This document shows positions 35,335 through 44,205 of a DNA stretch of 64,000 nucleotides, one piece after another. The notes below the pieces were generated by a model. It was not told the origin of the DNA. It made no database searches and saw nothing but the letters and a program-made list of their open reading frames with translations. This DNA comes from Roseomonas sp. GTDB taxonomy: Bacteria > Pseudomonadota > Alphaproteobacteria > Acetobacterales > Acetobacteraceae. The translations under genes and the position numbers were made by a program. Within the stretch, counting starts at the first letter, position 1. Each line of letters begins with the position of its first letter. Location of the stretch: the NCBI GenBank assembly GCA_031180725.1, contig JAPSLO010000008.1, positions 62,001-126,000 on the forward strand, written 5' to 3'.

Positions 35335-36972
35335 CTACGCCGCCTCGGCCGCCAAAGCCCGCCCCCGGATGATGTCGGCAGCCTTTTCGGCGATCATCAG
35401 CGTGGTGGCATAGGTGTTGGCAGAGGGCATGCTGGGCATGATGGAGGCATCCACCACGCGGAGCGCCTGCATCCCGTGCACCAGCAGGCAATCCGACACG
35501 ACGGCAGTGGGATCACTTTCCGGGCCCATCCGCGCCGTGCCGATCAGGTGGAAGGTGGTGGTGCCATTGCGCTTGGCGAAGTCCAACAGCTCGTCATCAC
35601 TCTGCACCTTCGGCCCCGGCAGCGTCTCGCGTTCCAGGAAAGGGGCGAGTTCCGGCGTGGAGAGCATCCGCCGCACCAGCCGCATCCCGCCCAGATGCAC
35701 GCGGATGTCCATGGGATCGGTGAGGTAGTTCGGGTTGATCTCGGGATCCTCGAATACATTGGCGCTGCGCGCCCGGACCCAGCCGGTGCTCTCCGGACGG
35801 TGCTGCCAGGCACCGGCGGTAACACCGGGATAGTCGTCCAGGACATAGACCTTGCCCTCGGCGTAACTGCCGGGGGTGAAGACGCATTGCAGGTCGGGCT
35901 GATCCAACCCCTCGAAGCTTTTCCAGAAGACATGCACATGCGAAGGCGTGGTCGCCAGGATGTTCGGCCGGCCCGTGGCCCAGCGCGCAATCTGCGCGCT
36001 CAGGCTCAACCCGCGCGAAAGCTCGTTCAGCGTCCTCACCCCCGGCTTCGCGCGCATGACGAAGCGGGACGCATAGTGGTCCCGGAAATTGCTGCCGACA
36101 CCGCGCAGTTCATGTACCACCGGCACGCCGAGGCGGCCCAGCAGGTCGGCCGGCCCGACGCCGGAGACCTGCAGCAGCCGCGCCGTATTGACCGTCCCGG
36201 CGGAAAGGATCACTTCGCGCCGCGCCCGCACCTCCTGCGGGGCCGCGCCCGGCGCGGAGAGATACTGGATGCCGACCGCGCGCTTGCCCTCGAAAAGGAT
36301 GCGGCTGGCCCGGGCATTGGTGCGCACTTCCAGATTCTTCCGGCGCATCGCGGGGTAGAGGAAGGCCCGCGCAGCAGAGACTCGACGGCCCTTGTGAATG
36401 GTCCGCTGGTAGTAGCCGACACCCGCCTGATCGCCGCAATTGTAGTCGCGCGCGCGGGGAATGCCGAGGCCGATACAGCCCTGGATGAAAGCTTCCGAGA
36501 CCGGGCAGATCCAGTCCATGTCGGTGACCGGGATAGCCCCCTGGTTCCGGCCGCGGGTATCGTCGCAGAGTCCAATGCGGTTCTCGCTGCGGCGGTAATA
36601 GGGCAGGCAGTCCTGATAGCTCCAACCGCGGTTGCCGCGCTGCGCCCAGGAATCCAGGTCGGCAGGCTGGCCGCGGTTGTAGATCATCCCGTTGACGGAG
36701 GACCCGCCGCCCAGAGTGCGGCCCTGGGTGGTGCTGATGCGCCGCCCGCCGGTCATCGGCGTGGGCTCGGTCTTGAACTGCCAAGTGACGGACGGATCGG
36801 CCAGAGTCTTGATGAAGCCGGCAGGGATGTGGATGAAGGGATTGCGGTCCGGGGGCCCGGCTTCCAGCACGCAGACGGTGACGTTCGGGTCCTCGGTCAG
36901 GCGGTTGGCCAACACCGACCCGGCGGCGCCGGAGCCGACGATGACGTAGTCGAAGCTGTCCGGATTGCTCAT
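35335..36972 (-). CDS. GMC-family FAD oxidoreductase (choline/alcohol dehydrogenase type)
   Basis: A 545-residue GMC flavoenzyme. The dinucleotide-binding motif YVIVGSGAAGSVLANRL lies near residue 9 with Glu in VLEAG. The GMC signature GRTLGGGSSVNGMIYNRG and the second signature SAGTVNTARLLQVSG are present. The catalytic pair His475 (FHLIGTARMG) and Asn519 (SANTYATTLMIAE) is spaced 44 residues, as in choline oxidase. It oxidises an alcohol and passes electrons to a carrier or oxygen; the substrate is unknown. GGAGGATG precedes the ATG at 36972. It is last in a three-gene minus-strand operon after a TRAP receptor and an Asp/Glu-racemase-like enzyme, so its substrate may enter by that transporter. 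Confidence 0.9.
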   Translation of the reverse strand: MSNPDSFDYVIVGSGAAGSVLANRLTEDPNVTVCVLEAGPPDRNPFIHIPAGFIKTLADPSVTWQFKTEPTPMTGGRRISTTQGRTLGGGSSVNGMIYNRGQPADLDSWAQRGNRGWSYQDCLPYYRRSENRIGLCDDTRGRNQGAIPVTDMDWICPVSEAFIQGCIGLGIPRARDYNCGDQAGVGYYQRTIHKGRRVSAARAFLYPAMRRKNLEVRTNARASRILFEGKRAVGIQYLSAPGAAPQEVRARREVILSAGTVNTARLLQVSGVGPADLLGRLGVPVVHELRGVGSNFRDHYASRFVMRAKPGVRTLNELSRGLSLSAQIARWATGRPNILATTPSHVHVFWKSFEGLDQPDLQCVFTPGSYAEGKVYVLDDYPGVTAGAWQHRPESTGWVRARSANVFEDPEINPNYLTDPMDIRVHLGGMRLVRRMLSTPELAPFLERETLPGPKVQSDDELLDFAKRNGTTTFHLIGTARMGPESDPTAVVSDCLLVHGMQALRVVDASIMPSMPSANTYATTLMIAEKAADIIRGRALAAEAA

Positions 36973-37026
36973 GCGCGGGCGCATCCTCCTCGATACGGCG
37001 GAGGATAGGGCGCCCCGCACGGCGCG

Positions 37027-37767
37027 TCAGCCCTGCTCCAGGGCGAAGAGGCGCCCCCAGCCCCGCACCGCCGCGGGGTCCACGCCGGCTCGGCGCAACG
37101 CGCCCCAAAGGGCGGTGGCACAGCTGTCCAGCACGGGAAGGCCGGTCTCCGCCTCCACCTTTGCGGCGGGGCGGGCCCCGCGGAGATTCGTGGAAATGAT
37201 GGCCACGGCCTGCACGCCAGGCGCTGCCGCCACCTCCCGCGTCAGTGCCTCCACCTGCCTTTCAGTGAAACGGGCGAAGGAGAAGTTGCCTGGATCGTTC
37301 AGGTGGCGCTCGGCCACCACCTCCATGCCTTCCTCTGCCAGCACGCGGATGGTGGCGTCCTGGACGTCCCGCAGGAAAGGCGTGACCAGCCCGATGCGCC
37401 GGGCGCCGAGCCGGCCCAACAGCTCCAGCAGCGCCAGCATGGCGGTATCGGCCTGGATGCGGCGCGCCTGCAGTGCCGCAACCAGCGCGCGGTCATGGTG
37501 CATGCCGGTGTAGCAGGCCGCGGTCGCGTTCAGGCAGATGGAATCCATGCGGGCGTCGTTCAGCATATCCGCTGCCAGCAGCAGATGCTCCGCCTGGAAC
37601 TGCGCCAGCGCCTGGGCAGAGGTGTCCAGCCGGGTAACGCGGAACCGCGCAATATGGAGCGTGACGCTCGGCACATCCGCCAGCATGGCCGCGGTGACGG
37701 GCTCGGCCACCGTGTTGGAGGACGGCACGAGCATGCCGATCCGCTTCACCAGGCGCGTGGCGTCCAT
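37027..37767 (-). CDS. Asp/Glu racemase superfamily enzyme (maleate isomerase-like)
   Basis: A 246-residue protein starting with the IGMLVPSSNTVAEP motif of maleate isomerases and arylmalonate decarboxylases. Two cysteines occupy the expected catalytic positions: SICLNATAACYTG in the first half and VLDSCATALWG in the second. LGARRIGLVTPFLRDVQ is the inter-domain segment. The family performs cofactor-free proton transfer, isomerisation or decarboxylation on dicarboxylates. It lies 22 bases after the TRAP receptor gene, so it probably acts on the imported dicarboxylate. A second family member lies at 45236-46003. Confidence 0.82.
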   Translation of the reverse strand: MDATRLVKRIGMLVPSSNTVAEPVTAAMLADVPSVTLHIARFRVTRLDTSAQALAQFQAEHLLLAADMLNDARMDSICLNATAACYTGMHHDRALVAALQARRIQADTAMLALLELLGRLGARRIGLVTPFLRDVQDATIRVLAEEGMEVVAERHLNDPGNFSFARFTERQVEALTREVAAAPGVQAVAIISTNLRGARPAAKVEAETGLPVLDSCATALWGALRRAGVDPAAVRGWGRLFALEQG

Positions 37768-37789
37768 CGACTGTCTTCCTCGCTGCTCC

Positions 37790-38833
37790 TCAGCGGATGC
37801 TCATGCCGCGCGCGCGGCCGATCGTCTCGTTCCACACCTGTGCGCAGTTCGGATAGGCGCGGTTGCAGCGGCCGGCCCATTCGGAGAGGATCACCTCCTC
37901 CGATATGCGACGCAGCCGCGCCTTGTCTGCCTCGCTCACCTGCACCAAGGTCATGTTGAAGGGCTGGTGCGCGGTGCGGGAGCAGTTCGGCAGGCCGATG
38001 GAGCAGTTGGTCGCATCTTCATTGGTGGTGCGCGCCAGCGCCCACAGATCGTCCTCCATCTTGCGGAACTCGGTGGTGAATTCTTCGCGCTGCGCGGGCG
38101 TCAGGCGGCTCCACCAGTTGGCGTTGACCAGATGGGCCTGGATCGCGCCGCTGACCGACAGCGGCAGAAGATGCGTCGTCACTTCCGGCCACTTGCCCGT
38201 GTTTGCGGAGGTCGGGGAAGTGATTCCGCAGCTTGCCACGCCGCGCTGCAGCGCCGGATAGACCTCGGGGAAACTCAGCGTCACCGGCGTGGCGCCCAGG
38301 CGCTCCAACAGCGAGGACATGGAAGCGGTGAAGGACCGCACGCGAAGGCCGCGCAGGTCGTCCAGCGTGCGGATCGGCTGGGTGCAGAAGAACACCTGCG
38401 CGCCGAAGGGCCAGATGGCCAGCACGCGGGCGCCGAAGCGCTGTTCAACGCGGGCATTGAACACCTCGCGGAAGGCATTCACGGCGGCGCGCAGTTCGTC
38501 GATATCGGTGGAGACGCCGATCAGGTCGATGCCTTCCAGGAAGGGGTCGTCGCGCGCGGCGAGGCCGACCTGGGCGGAGACGACATCGAAGGTGCCCTGC
38601 CGCACGACACGCAGCGCCTCGGCCAGGTTGATGCCCAGCGTCTGGAATTCGCTGCGCTCGATCCGCAGGTTCTGGCTCGCCGTCAGGCGCTCCATCGCCG
38701 CATTCTCAACAGGGTATTGCGTGCTGATCGCCTGGGACTGGCTGAGCCAGCGCACTGACGTCTGGGCGAACGTCGCGCTGATCGGCAGCGCCAGCATCAG
38801 GGCCGCGAACAGGGAGTAACGAAGAGGACGCAT
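37790..38833 (-). CDS. TRAP transporter solute receptor (DctP family)
   Basis: A 347-residue periplasmic protein with a Sec signal (LRYSLFAALMLALPISATFAQ) cut after about residue 24. The family segments are GTFDVVSAQVGLAARDDPFLEG, TLDDLRGLRVRSFTASM with the conserved Arg that clamps the ligand carboxylate, and PEVYPALQRGVASCGITSP. Four Cys in the C-terminal part (NCSIGLPNC, CNRAYPNC) could form disulfides and are unusual for DctP. It is divergent from the TRAP membrane subunits at 39108-41020 and heads the racemase-GMC operon. Confidence 0.88.
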   Translation of the reverse strand: MRPLRYSLFAALMLALPISATFAQTSVRWLSQSQAISTQYPVENAAMERLTASQNLRIERSEFQTLGINLAEALRVVRQGTFDVVSAQVGLAARDDPFLEGIDLIGVSTDIDELRAAVNAFREVFNARVEQRFGARVLAIWPFGAQVFFCTQPIRTLDDLRGLRVRSFTASMSSLLERLGATPVTLSFPEVYPALQRGVASCGITSPTSANTGKWPEVTTHLLPLSVSGAIQAHLVNANWWSRLTPAQREEFTTEFRKMEDDLWALARTTNEDATNCSIGLPNCSRTAHQPFNMTLVQVSEADKARLRRISEEVILSEWAGRCNRAYPNCAQVWNETIGRARGMSIR

Positions 38834-39107
38834 GACGCAGACGGACTCCTCGGTGGCGGTGGTCCGGCGATTACCCGCCAGCGGCCGAGGCGCGGCAAGC
38901 CGATCTTGTCAGGAAGTTCACGTCCCGGTGCTGACCGTTGCCCAAGCGGCAGCCAGATGACTCTCGCACTGATCGCAAGCTAGGCAGGCTTGGTCGGGGC
39001 GCCGCACAGCAACCTAGCGCGGCCCGGAACCCGCCCACCGTCAGCCTGCTGCCACTACCCAACAATTGGTTGATCGCACTGGCACAAGGCGTGCTTGCCA
39101 GCGGCGC
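38834..39107. promoter_or_regulatory. Divergent promoter region of the split TRAP locus
   Basis: A 274-base region between the receptor operon (minus) and the membrane-subunit operon (plus). No gene is seen. An AT-rich dyad CAAC-AATTG-GTTG lies at 39060-39072, 36 bases before the DctQ ATG, and may be an operator. No regulator gene adjoins it. Confidence 0.3.
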
Positions 39108-39716
39108 ATGACCCAGGACAGTACCCCCATCGCCCGTTGGCTCGGCCCACCGGCACGGATCCTCGCGCTCGCCACGGGCTGGTGGCTGTTGCTGCTTTCC
39201 TTTGTCACCTGCTTCGAGGTCCTGGCGCGCAAGCTGTTCGGCTTCTCGCTGCAAGGCATCGACGAGGTGGGGGGCTACACCACCGCTGTGATCTCGACCT
39301 TCACCTTTGCCTGGGCGTTGCTGGCGAAGAGCCATACGCGGGTGGATTTCCTGCTGTCGCATCTGCCTGCGGCGGCGCGCGCGCTGCTGAATGCAGCGGC
39401 CTATGCGCTGTTGGCGGGGCTGGCGGTCTTCGCCACCTGGCGCGGCTGGGACGTCGTGGACGAGTCACTGCTGTTCGACAGCCACTCCGTCTCGCCCCTA
39501 CAGACGCCGATGTGGATCCCGCAATCGCTGTGGTGGCTCGGCTGGGCGGTCTTCGCCGTCGTAGCAGTGGTGTTGGCGGTCCATGCCCTCTGGCTGCTGG
39601 CCACCGATCGCGGGAGGCTGAACCAGCTCTACGGCCCAATGACGCTGGATGAGGAAGTGGAGCTGGAAGCCAGTGCCATCAGCACCCGCACAGCCGGGAA
39701 GGACACCACCGCATGA
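39108..39716 (+). CDS. TRAP transporter small membrane subunit (DctQ family)
   Basis: A 202-residue, four-helix membrane protein: WWLLLLSFVTCFEVLARKLFG (first helix and the family motif), GIDEVGGYTTAVISTFTFAW, HTRVDFLLSHLP and a final helix near residue 165. This is the standard DctQ layout. The ATG at 39108 gives the usual short cytoplasmic N-terminus. It overlaps the DctM gene by 4 bases. It assembles with DctM and the divergently encoded DctP. Confidence 0.9.
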   Translation: MTQDSTPIARWLGPPARILALATGWWLLLLSFVTCFEVLARKLFGFSLQGIDEVGGYTTAVISTFTFAWALLAKSHTRVDFLLSHLPAAARALLNAAAYALLAGLAVFATWRGWDVVDESLLFDSHSVSPLQTPMWIPQSLWWLGWAVFAVVAVVLAVHALWLLATDRGRLNQLYGPMTLDEEVELEASAISTRTAGKDTTA

Positions 39717-41020
39717 TCGGCGTGACGGAGACCGCCTTCGGCTTCGTGCTCCTTGTGGGGCTGCTGTTCCTGGGCCTGCATGTCGCCACGGCGATGTTCG
39801 CCGTCGCGATGCTAGGCGCGCTGATCTATCTCAGCCCCGCCATGGTAAATTCCGCGGGCATGCAGTTCTGGGGCGCGATGGAGGATTACGTGCTGCTCTC
39901 CATCCCGCTCTACATCCTGCTGGGCGAGATCCTGGTTCGCAGCGGCAGCACCGACCGACTCTACCGCAGCTTGGCGGATTGGCTGAACCCGCTGCCTGGC
40001 GGGCTGCTGCACACCAATGTGGGGGCCAGCGCCATCTTCTCGGCGGTCTCCGGCTCCTCCGTCGCCACGGCGGCGACGGTTGCGACCGTCGCCCTGCCCT
40101 CCTTCCGCAAGCGCCGCTACGACGACCGGTTGGTGCTGGGCTCCATTGCCGCCGGCGCCTCGCTGGGAAATCTGATCCCGCCGGGCATTGCACTGATCGT
40201 CTATGGGGCGCTGACCAATACCTCGGTCGGCCAACTCTATGCCGCGGCAGTTCTGCCCGGGATCGTCATGACGCTGCTGTTCATGGCCACCATCGCGCTG
40301 ATGGCCTTCGCCAGGCCCGAATGGGTGCGGCAGAAGGAAGTGCTGGACCCGTTGCTTGACCGCCTAAAGCGGATGGTGGATTTGGTGCCACCGCTGATCA
40401 TCTTCACCATCATCATGGGCTCGATCTACACCGGCTGGGCGACAGTGACGGAAAGTGCGGCCCTGGCCGTGGTGGCCGCCCTGCCCATCGCGGCCATGTA
40501 CGGCAGGCTGAACATCCGCATGCTGCACGACTGCTTCATCGCCACGGCGCAGCTGACGGCGATGAGCATGCTGGTGCTCGCCGCGGCCTTCTACCTGAAC
40601 TTCGTGCTGGGGCTGCTGGGCGTGACGCCGGCGCTGGGCAAGTTCGTCACCGAACTCGGCGCCTCGCGTATCCAGCTTCTTCTCGCCCTGGCCGTCTTCT
40701 ACCTGCTGCTGGGGATCTTCTTCGAATCCCTGCCGATGATGGTGGGCACCGTGCCGGTGGTCTTCCCGGTGGTGGTTGCCGCCGGCATAGATCCCGTCTG
40801 GTTCGGCGTCTTCATGGTGCTAATGTGCGAGGTCTCGCTGCTTTCGCCGCCCGTCGGCATGACGCTCTACGTCATCCAGGCGGTGCGACGCGAAGGCACC
40901 ATCGCGCAGGTCTTCGTCGGCACCATCCCTTTCTTTGCGGCGATGGTGCTGATGACGGCGCTGATGGTCGCCTTCCCGGAGATGTGCCTCTGGCTGCCGC
41001 GCCTGATGTACGCGCCCTGA
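39713..41020 (+). CDS. TRAP transporter large membrane subunit (DctM family)
   Basis: A 435-residue polytopic subunit with about 12 helices that forms the Na+-coupled transport channel. Family motifs are AMEDYVLLSIPLYILLGEIL, GASAIFSAVSGSSVATAATV, AGASLGNLIPPGIALIVYG (first scoop region), GWATVTESAALAVVAALP and SLLSPPVGMTLYVIQAV (second hairpin). The length matches the family. It ends 12 bases before the convergent DSD1-type gene. Confidence 0.92.
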   Translation: MIGVTETAFGFVLLVGLLFLGLHVATAMFAVAMLGALIYLSPAMVNSAGMQFWGAMEDYVLLSIPLYILLGEILVRSGSTDRLYRSLADWLNPLPGGLLHTNVGASAIFSAVSGSSVATAATVATVALPSFRKRRYDDRLVLGSIAAGASLGNLIPPGIALIVYGALTNTSVGQLYAAAVLPGIVMTLLFMATIALMAFARPEWVRQKEVLDPLLDRLKRMVDLVPPLIIFTIIMGSIYTGWATVTESAALAVVAALPIAAMYGRLNIRMLHDCFIATAQLTAMSMLVLAAAFYLNFVLGLLGVTPALGKFVTELGASRIQLLLALAVFYLLLGIFFESLPMMVGTVPVVFPVVVAAGIDPVWFGVFMVLMCEVSLLSPPVGMTLYVIQAVRREGTIAQVFVGTIPFFAAMVLMTALMVAFPEMCLWLPRLMYAP

Positions 41021-41032
41021 GGCGCGGTGGCA

Positions 41033-42133
41033 CTATGCCATGCCGCCGCGCGCCGCCACCGGCCAGAGGCATTCCACCCGGCCCTTCCGAACGCCCACAT
41101 ACCAATCGTAGCGGTCCACCGTCGGGTCGCAGTGACCGGGGACCAGCCGCAGCTTCTGGCCCAGCTTCGGCAAACCCTCGCCCGCGAGCGTGCCGTGCTC
41201 GTCCGAGGCGCCGGTGTAGGTCACGCCCGGGAAGCCGTGCACCAGCGGCAGGCCGGAATCCACGGCCACCGCCTTGTGGCCCGCATCCACCACGGCTACG
41301 CCGGGCCGCGGGCTGCTCATCACCTCCGCCAGCACGAACAGCGCCTGGCGGAAGGGCGGCGGGTCCTCGTTGCGGCCGTAGTCGGCATCCATGAAGGCAT
41401 AGGAACCGGCCTGGATCTCGTTCCAGATGCCGCTGGCGGCTTCCAGCGCGAAGGTGCCGGTGCCGGCTCCGCCGACGATGGCCGGCTCCAGCCCGCGCTG
41501 GCGCAACTGCTCCACCGTGCGGCGCGTGCCTTCCGCCGCGAAGCTGATTGCCTGCCGGCGCGCCTCCGGCGTACGGCGATGCTGGGCGCTGCCATGATAG
41601 GCCTGTAACCCCCCGAAGATCAGGTGCCGGCTGCCAGCGATCCGCTCGGCCAGCGCGACAGCGGGCGGGCCGGGTTCCACGCCGCAGCGGCCGGCACCGA
41701 CATCAATCTCCACCAGCACCGTCATGCGGATGCCGGCGGCCTCGGCGGCCTGCTCGATCAGCGCGATGCCGCGCTCGTCATCGGCGCAGACCGCGGCTTT
41801 CGCGATGGGGGCGAGCGCCGCCAGCCGGGCCAGCTTGCGCGGCGAGATCACCTCGTTGCTGACCAGGATGTCCAGCACCCCGCCCCAGGCCAGCGCCTCG
41901 GCTTCCGCCACCTTCTGCACACATTGTCCCACCGCGCCGCGGCGCATCTGCTGCAAGGCGATCACCGGCGACTTGTGGGTCTTTGCATGGGCCCGGAGCT
42001 TGGTACCGGTGGGCGCCAGCAGCGCGGCCATCAGGTCCAGATTGTGCTCGAAGGCGTCCAGGTCGAGGACCAGGGCGGGGGTATCCACATCCTCTTCCCG
42101 CATGCCGGGTTCGGCGGGTGGCGGCTGCAGCAT
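41033..42133 (-). CDS. DSD1-family PLP-dependent enzyme (D-serine dehydratase / D-threonine aldolase-like)
   Basis: A 366-residue fold-type III PLP enzyme. The PLP lysine is Lys51 in LRAHAKTHKSP. VLVEIDVGAGRCGVEPG and GGAGTGTFALEA supply phosphate and ring contacts. The C-terminal beta domain ends with the metal-binding VPGHCDPTVDRYDWYVG (His and Cys). The family covers D-serine dehydratases, D-threonine aldolases and beta-hydroxyaspartate aldolases (BhcC); I cannot choose among them, and the other Bhc-pathway genes are not adjacent. It is divergent from the acyl-CoA dehydrogenase gene and convergent with the TRAP subunit gene. Confidence 0.85.
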   Translation of the reverse strand: MLQPPPAEPGMREEDVDTPALVLDLDAFEHNLDLMAALLAPTGTKLRAHAKTHKSPVIALQQMRRGAVGQCVQKVAEAEALAWGGVLDILVSNEVISPRKLARLAALAPIAKAAVCADDERGIALIEQAAEAAGIRMTVLVEIDVGAGRCGVEPGPPAVALAERIAGSRHLIFGGLQAYHGSAQHRRTPEARRQAISFAAEGTRRTVEQLRQRGLEPAIVGGAGTGTFALEAASGIWNEIQAGSYAFMDADYGRNEDPPPFRQALFVLAEVMSSPRPGVAVVDAGHKAVAVDSGLPLVHGFPGVTYTGASDEHGTLAGEGLPKLGQKLRLVPGHCDPTVDRYDWYVGVRKGRVECLWPVAARGGMA

Positions 42134-42202
42134 CTAGCGGTTCCCGGTGGTTGCGTCTGGGCGCCAGACTGGCACGCTGAGGCCCAGGGAGGAACCGGGC
42201 GC

Positions 42203-43369
42203 ATGGACTTCGCCGAAACCGACACGCAGCGTTCGATCCGCGAAGCGATGGAGCGGCTTTGTGCCCGCTTCGGGGATGCCTATTGGCTGGAAGCCGACCG
42301 GCAGCACCGCTTCCCCCAGGAATTCCACGCCGCCATGGCCGCCGAAGGCTGGCTTGGCATCTGCATGCCGGAGGAGGTGGGCGGCGCCGGGCTGGGTGTG
42401 GCCGAGGCGGCAGTGATGATGCAGGCCATCGCCCAGTCGGGTGCCGGGATGACCGGTGCCTCCGCCGTGCATATGAATATCTTCGGCCCCATGCCCGTGG
42501 TGGTCTTCGGCACGCCCGAACAGCGCGCCCGGATGCTGCCGCCGCTGATCAGCGGGGAGGAGAAGGCATGCTTCGCCGTGACGGAGCCCAATACGGGCCT
42601 GGACACCACGCGCCTCAAGACCTTCGCCGAGCGGCGCGGCGACCGCTATGTGGTGAACGGCCAGAAAGTCTGGATCAGCACCGCCCTGGTGGCGGACCGC
42701 GTCTTGCTGCTGGCCCGGACCACCCCGGCCGACAAAGTAGCAAAGCGCAGCGAGGGACTGAGCCTGTTCTATACCGCGCTGGACCGGACCAGGGTGGAGG
42801 TGCGCGAGATCCCGAAGATGGGCCGGCACGCGGTGGACTCGAACCAGCTTTTCATTGATGGGCTGGAAGCGCCGGTGGAGGACCGCATCGGGGAGGAAGG
42901 CAAGGGCTTCGACTACATCCTGCACGGGCTCAATCCCGAACGCATCCTGGTGGCGGCGGAGGCGGTGGGGATCGGCCACGCCGCCATCGCCCGCGCCGCC
43001 GCCTATGCGAAGGAACGCGTGGTCTTCGGCCGCCCGATCGGCATGAACCAGGGAGTGCAGCACCCGCTGGCCGCCTGCTGGATGAGGCTGGAAGCGGCGC
43101 GGCTGATGACGATGCAGGCCGCCTGGCGCTACGATCAGCAGCTACCCTGCGGGGCTGAGGCCAATTCCGCCAAGTGGCTGGCCGGCGAGGCCGGGTTCGA
43201 GGCGGCCCACACCGCCGTGATGACGCTGGGCGGCTATGGCTATGCCCAGGAATTCCACCTGGAGCGTCTGCTACGCGAAAGCTTCATCCCACGCATCGCT
43301 CCGGTCAGCCCGCAACTCATCCTCTGCCACATTGCCGAACGCGTGCTGGGGCTGCCAAAAAGCTACTGA
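42203..43369 (+). CDS. Acyl-CoA dehydrogenase
   Basis: A 388-residue flavoprotein with the three ACAD domains: an alpha N-terminus from FAETDTQRSIREAMERLC; the FAD-binding middle domain ACFAVTEPNTGLDTTRLKT and VNGQKVWISTALVADRVLL; and a C-terminal helical domain with RVVFGRPIGMNQGVQHPLA and GGYGYAQEFHLERLLRES. AGGGAGGAA lies upstream of the ATG at 42203. It desaturates an acyl-CoA with an electron-transferring flavoprotein as acceptor. The stop overlaps the following hydrolase start, so the two are coupled. The substrate is unknown. Confidence 0.92.
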   Translation: MDFAETDTQRSIREAMERLCARFGDAYWLEADRQHRFPQEFHAAMAAEGWLGICMPEEVGGAGLGVAEAAVMMQAIAQSGAGMTGASAVHMNIFGPMPVVVFGTPEQRARMLPPLISGEEKACFAVTEPNTGLDTTRLKTFAERRGDRYVVNGQKVWISTALVADRVLLLARTTPADKVAKRSEGLSLFYTALDRTRVEVREIPKMGRHAVDSNQLFIDGLEAPVEDRIGEEGKGFDYILHGLNPERILVAAEAVGIGHAAIARAAAYAKERVVFGRPIGMNQGVQHPLAACWMRLEAARLMTMQAAWRYDQQLPCGAEANSAKWLAGEAGFEAAHTAVMTLGGYGYAQEFHLERLLRESFIPRIAPVSPQLILCHIAERVLGLPKSY

Positions 43370-44205
43370 TGATGATCCTCGACGAACTCGACAGCGCTTC
43401 CCGCCGAGTGGAAACGCCCTGCGGCGACGGCACCATGGCCTGGCGCATCTGGAACGAGGCGGCCGGTGCGCCGCTGGTGCTCTTCCATGGCGGCAACGGC
43501 AGCTGGCGGCATTGGGTGCACCAGATCAGCCGCTTCGCCCCCGGCCGCTGCGTGATCGCGCCGGACCTGCCTGGCTTGGGCGAGAGCGCCATGCCGCCTG
43601 AACCGGTGGAGCCGCCGGATATCGCGCGCGTCGTCGCGGCCGGGCTGCGCGCTTTGCCGCAGGCCCGGGGGGCGGACCTGGTGGGCTTCTCCTTCGGCGC
43701 CAATATCGCCGGCCATGTCGCGGCGGAGCAGGAGCCGATGCTGCGCAGCCTGACGCTGGTGGGGCCAGGCGCCCTGGGCGTGCCGCGCACTCCCACGCCT
43801 CTGGTGAAGGTCCGGGACAAGGAAGGGGAGGAACGCCTCGCCGCGCACCGGCACAACCTGAACTCCATCATGATCGCCGACCTCGCGCGAATCGACGACC
43901 TCGCCTTGGTGATCCAGGAATGGAACACGATGCATGCTCGGTTCCGCAGCCGTGGTTTCGCCAGCTCCACTATGCTGAAGGACAGGCTGGCGGCCACGCG
44001 CCTGCCGCTCGGCGTGATCTATGGCGAGCGCGACCAAGTAGCCGGCGGTCGCCTGGCCGAGCGCATCGCAGCCGTGCGTCAGGCTCGGCCCGGCACGCCG
44101 GTGGAGGTCATCCCCGGCGCCGGCCACTGGGTGATGTACGAGGCCGCGGAAGCCTTCAACACCATCCTTCCGCGGCTGCTGGATCAGGCCGCCCGCGCCG
44201 CCTGA
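43369..44205 (+). CDS. Alpha/beta hydrolase
   Basis: A 278-residue alpha/beta hydrolase. The oxyanion loop VLFHGGNGSWRHW lies near residue 36, the nucleophile elbow is GFSFGAN (Ser near residue 110), the Asp is probably in YGERDQVAGG, and the His is in GAGHWVMYE. The ATG overlaps the acyl-CoA dehydrogenase stop by one base; a second ATG follows immediately. Its 3' end overlaps the convergent sulfotransferase gene by 22 bases. Substrate unknown; coupling to an acyl-CoA dehydrogenase hints at hydrolysis of an ester, lactone or CoA-derived product. Confidence 0.87.
   Translation: MMILDELDSASRRVETPCGDGTMAWRIWNEAAGAPLVLFHGGNGSWRHWVHQISRFAPGRCVIAPDLPGLGESAMPPEPVEPPDIARVVAAGLRALPQARGADLVGFSFGANIAGHVAAEQEPMLRSLTLVGPGALGVPRTPTPLVKVRDKEGEERLAAHRHNLNSIMIADLARIDDLALVIQEWNTMHARFRSRGFASSTMLKDRLAATRLPLGVIYGERDQVAGGRLAERIAAVRQARPGTPVEVIPGAGHWVMYEAAEAFNTILPRLLDQAARAA

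Noticed and set aside
35476-37008. Plus-strand frame of 510 codons opposite the GMC oxidoreductase
   Set aside because: GMC signatures and the His-Asn catalytic pair are on the minus strand; the plus frame has no motif.
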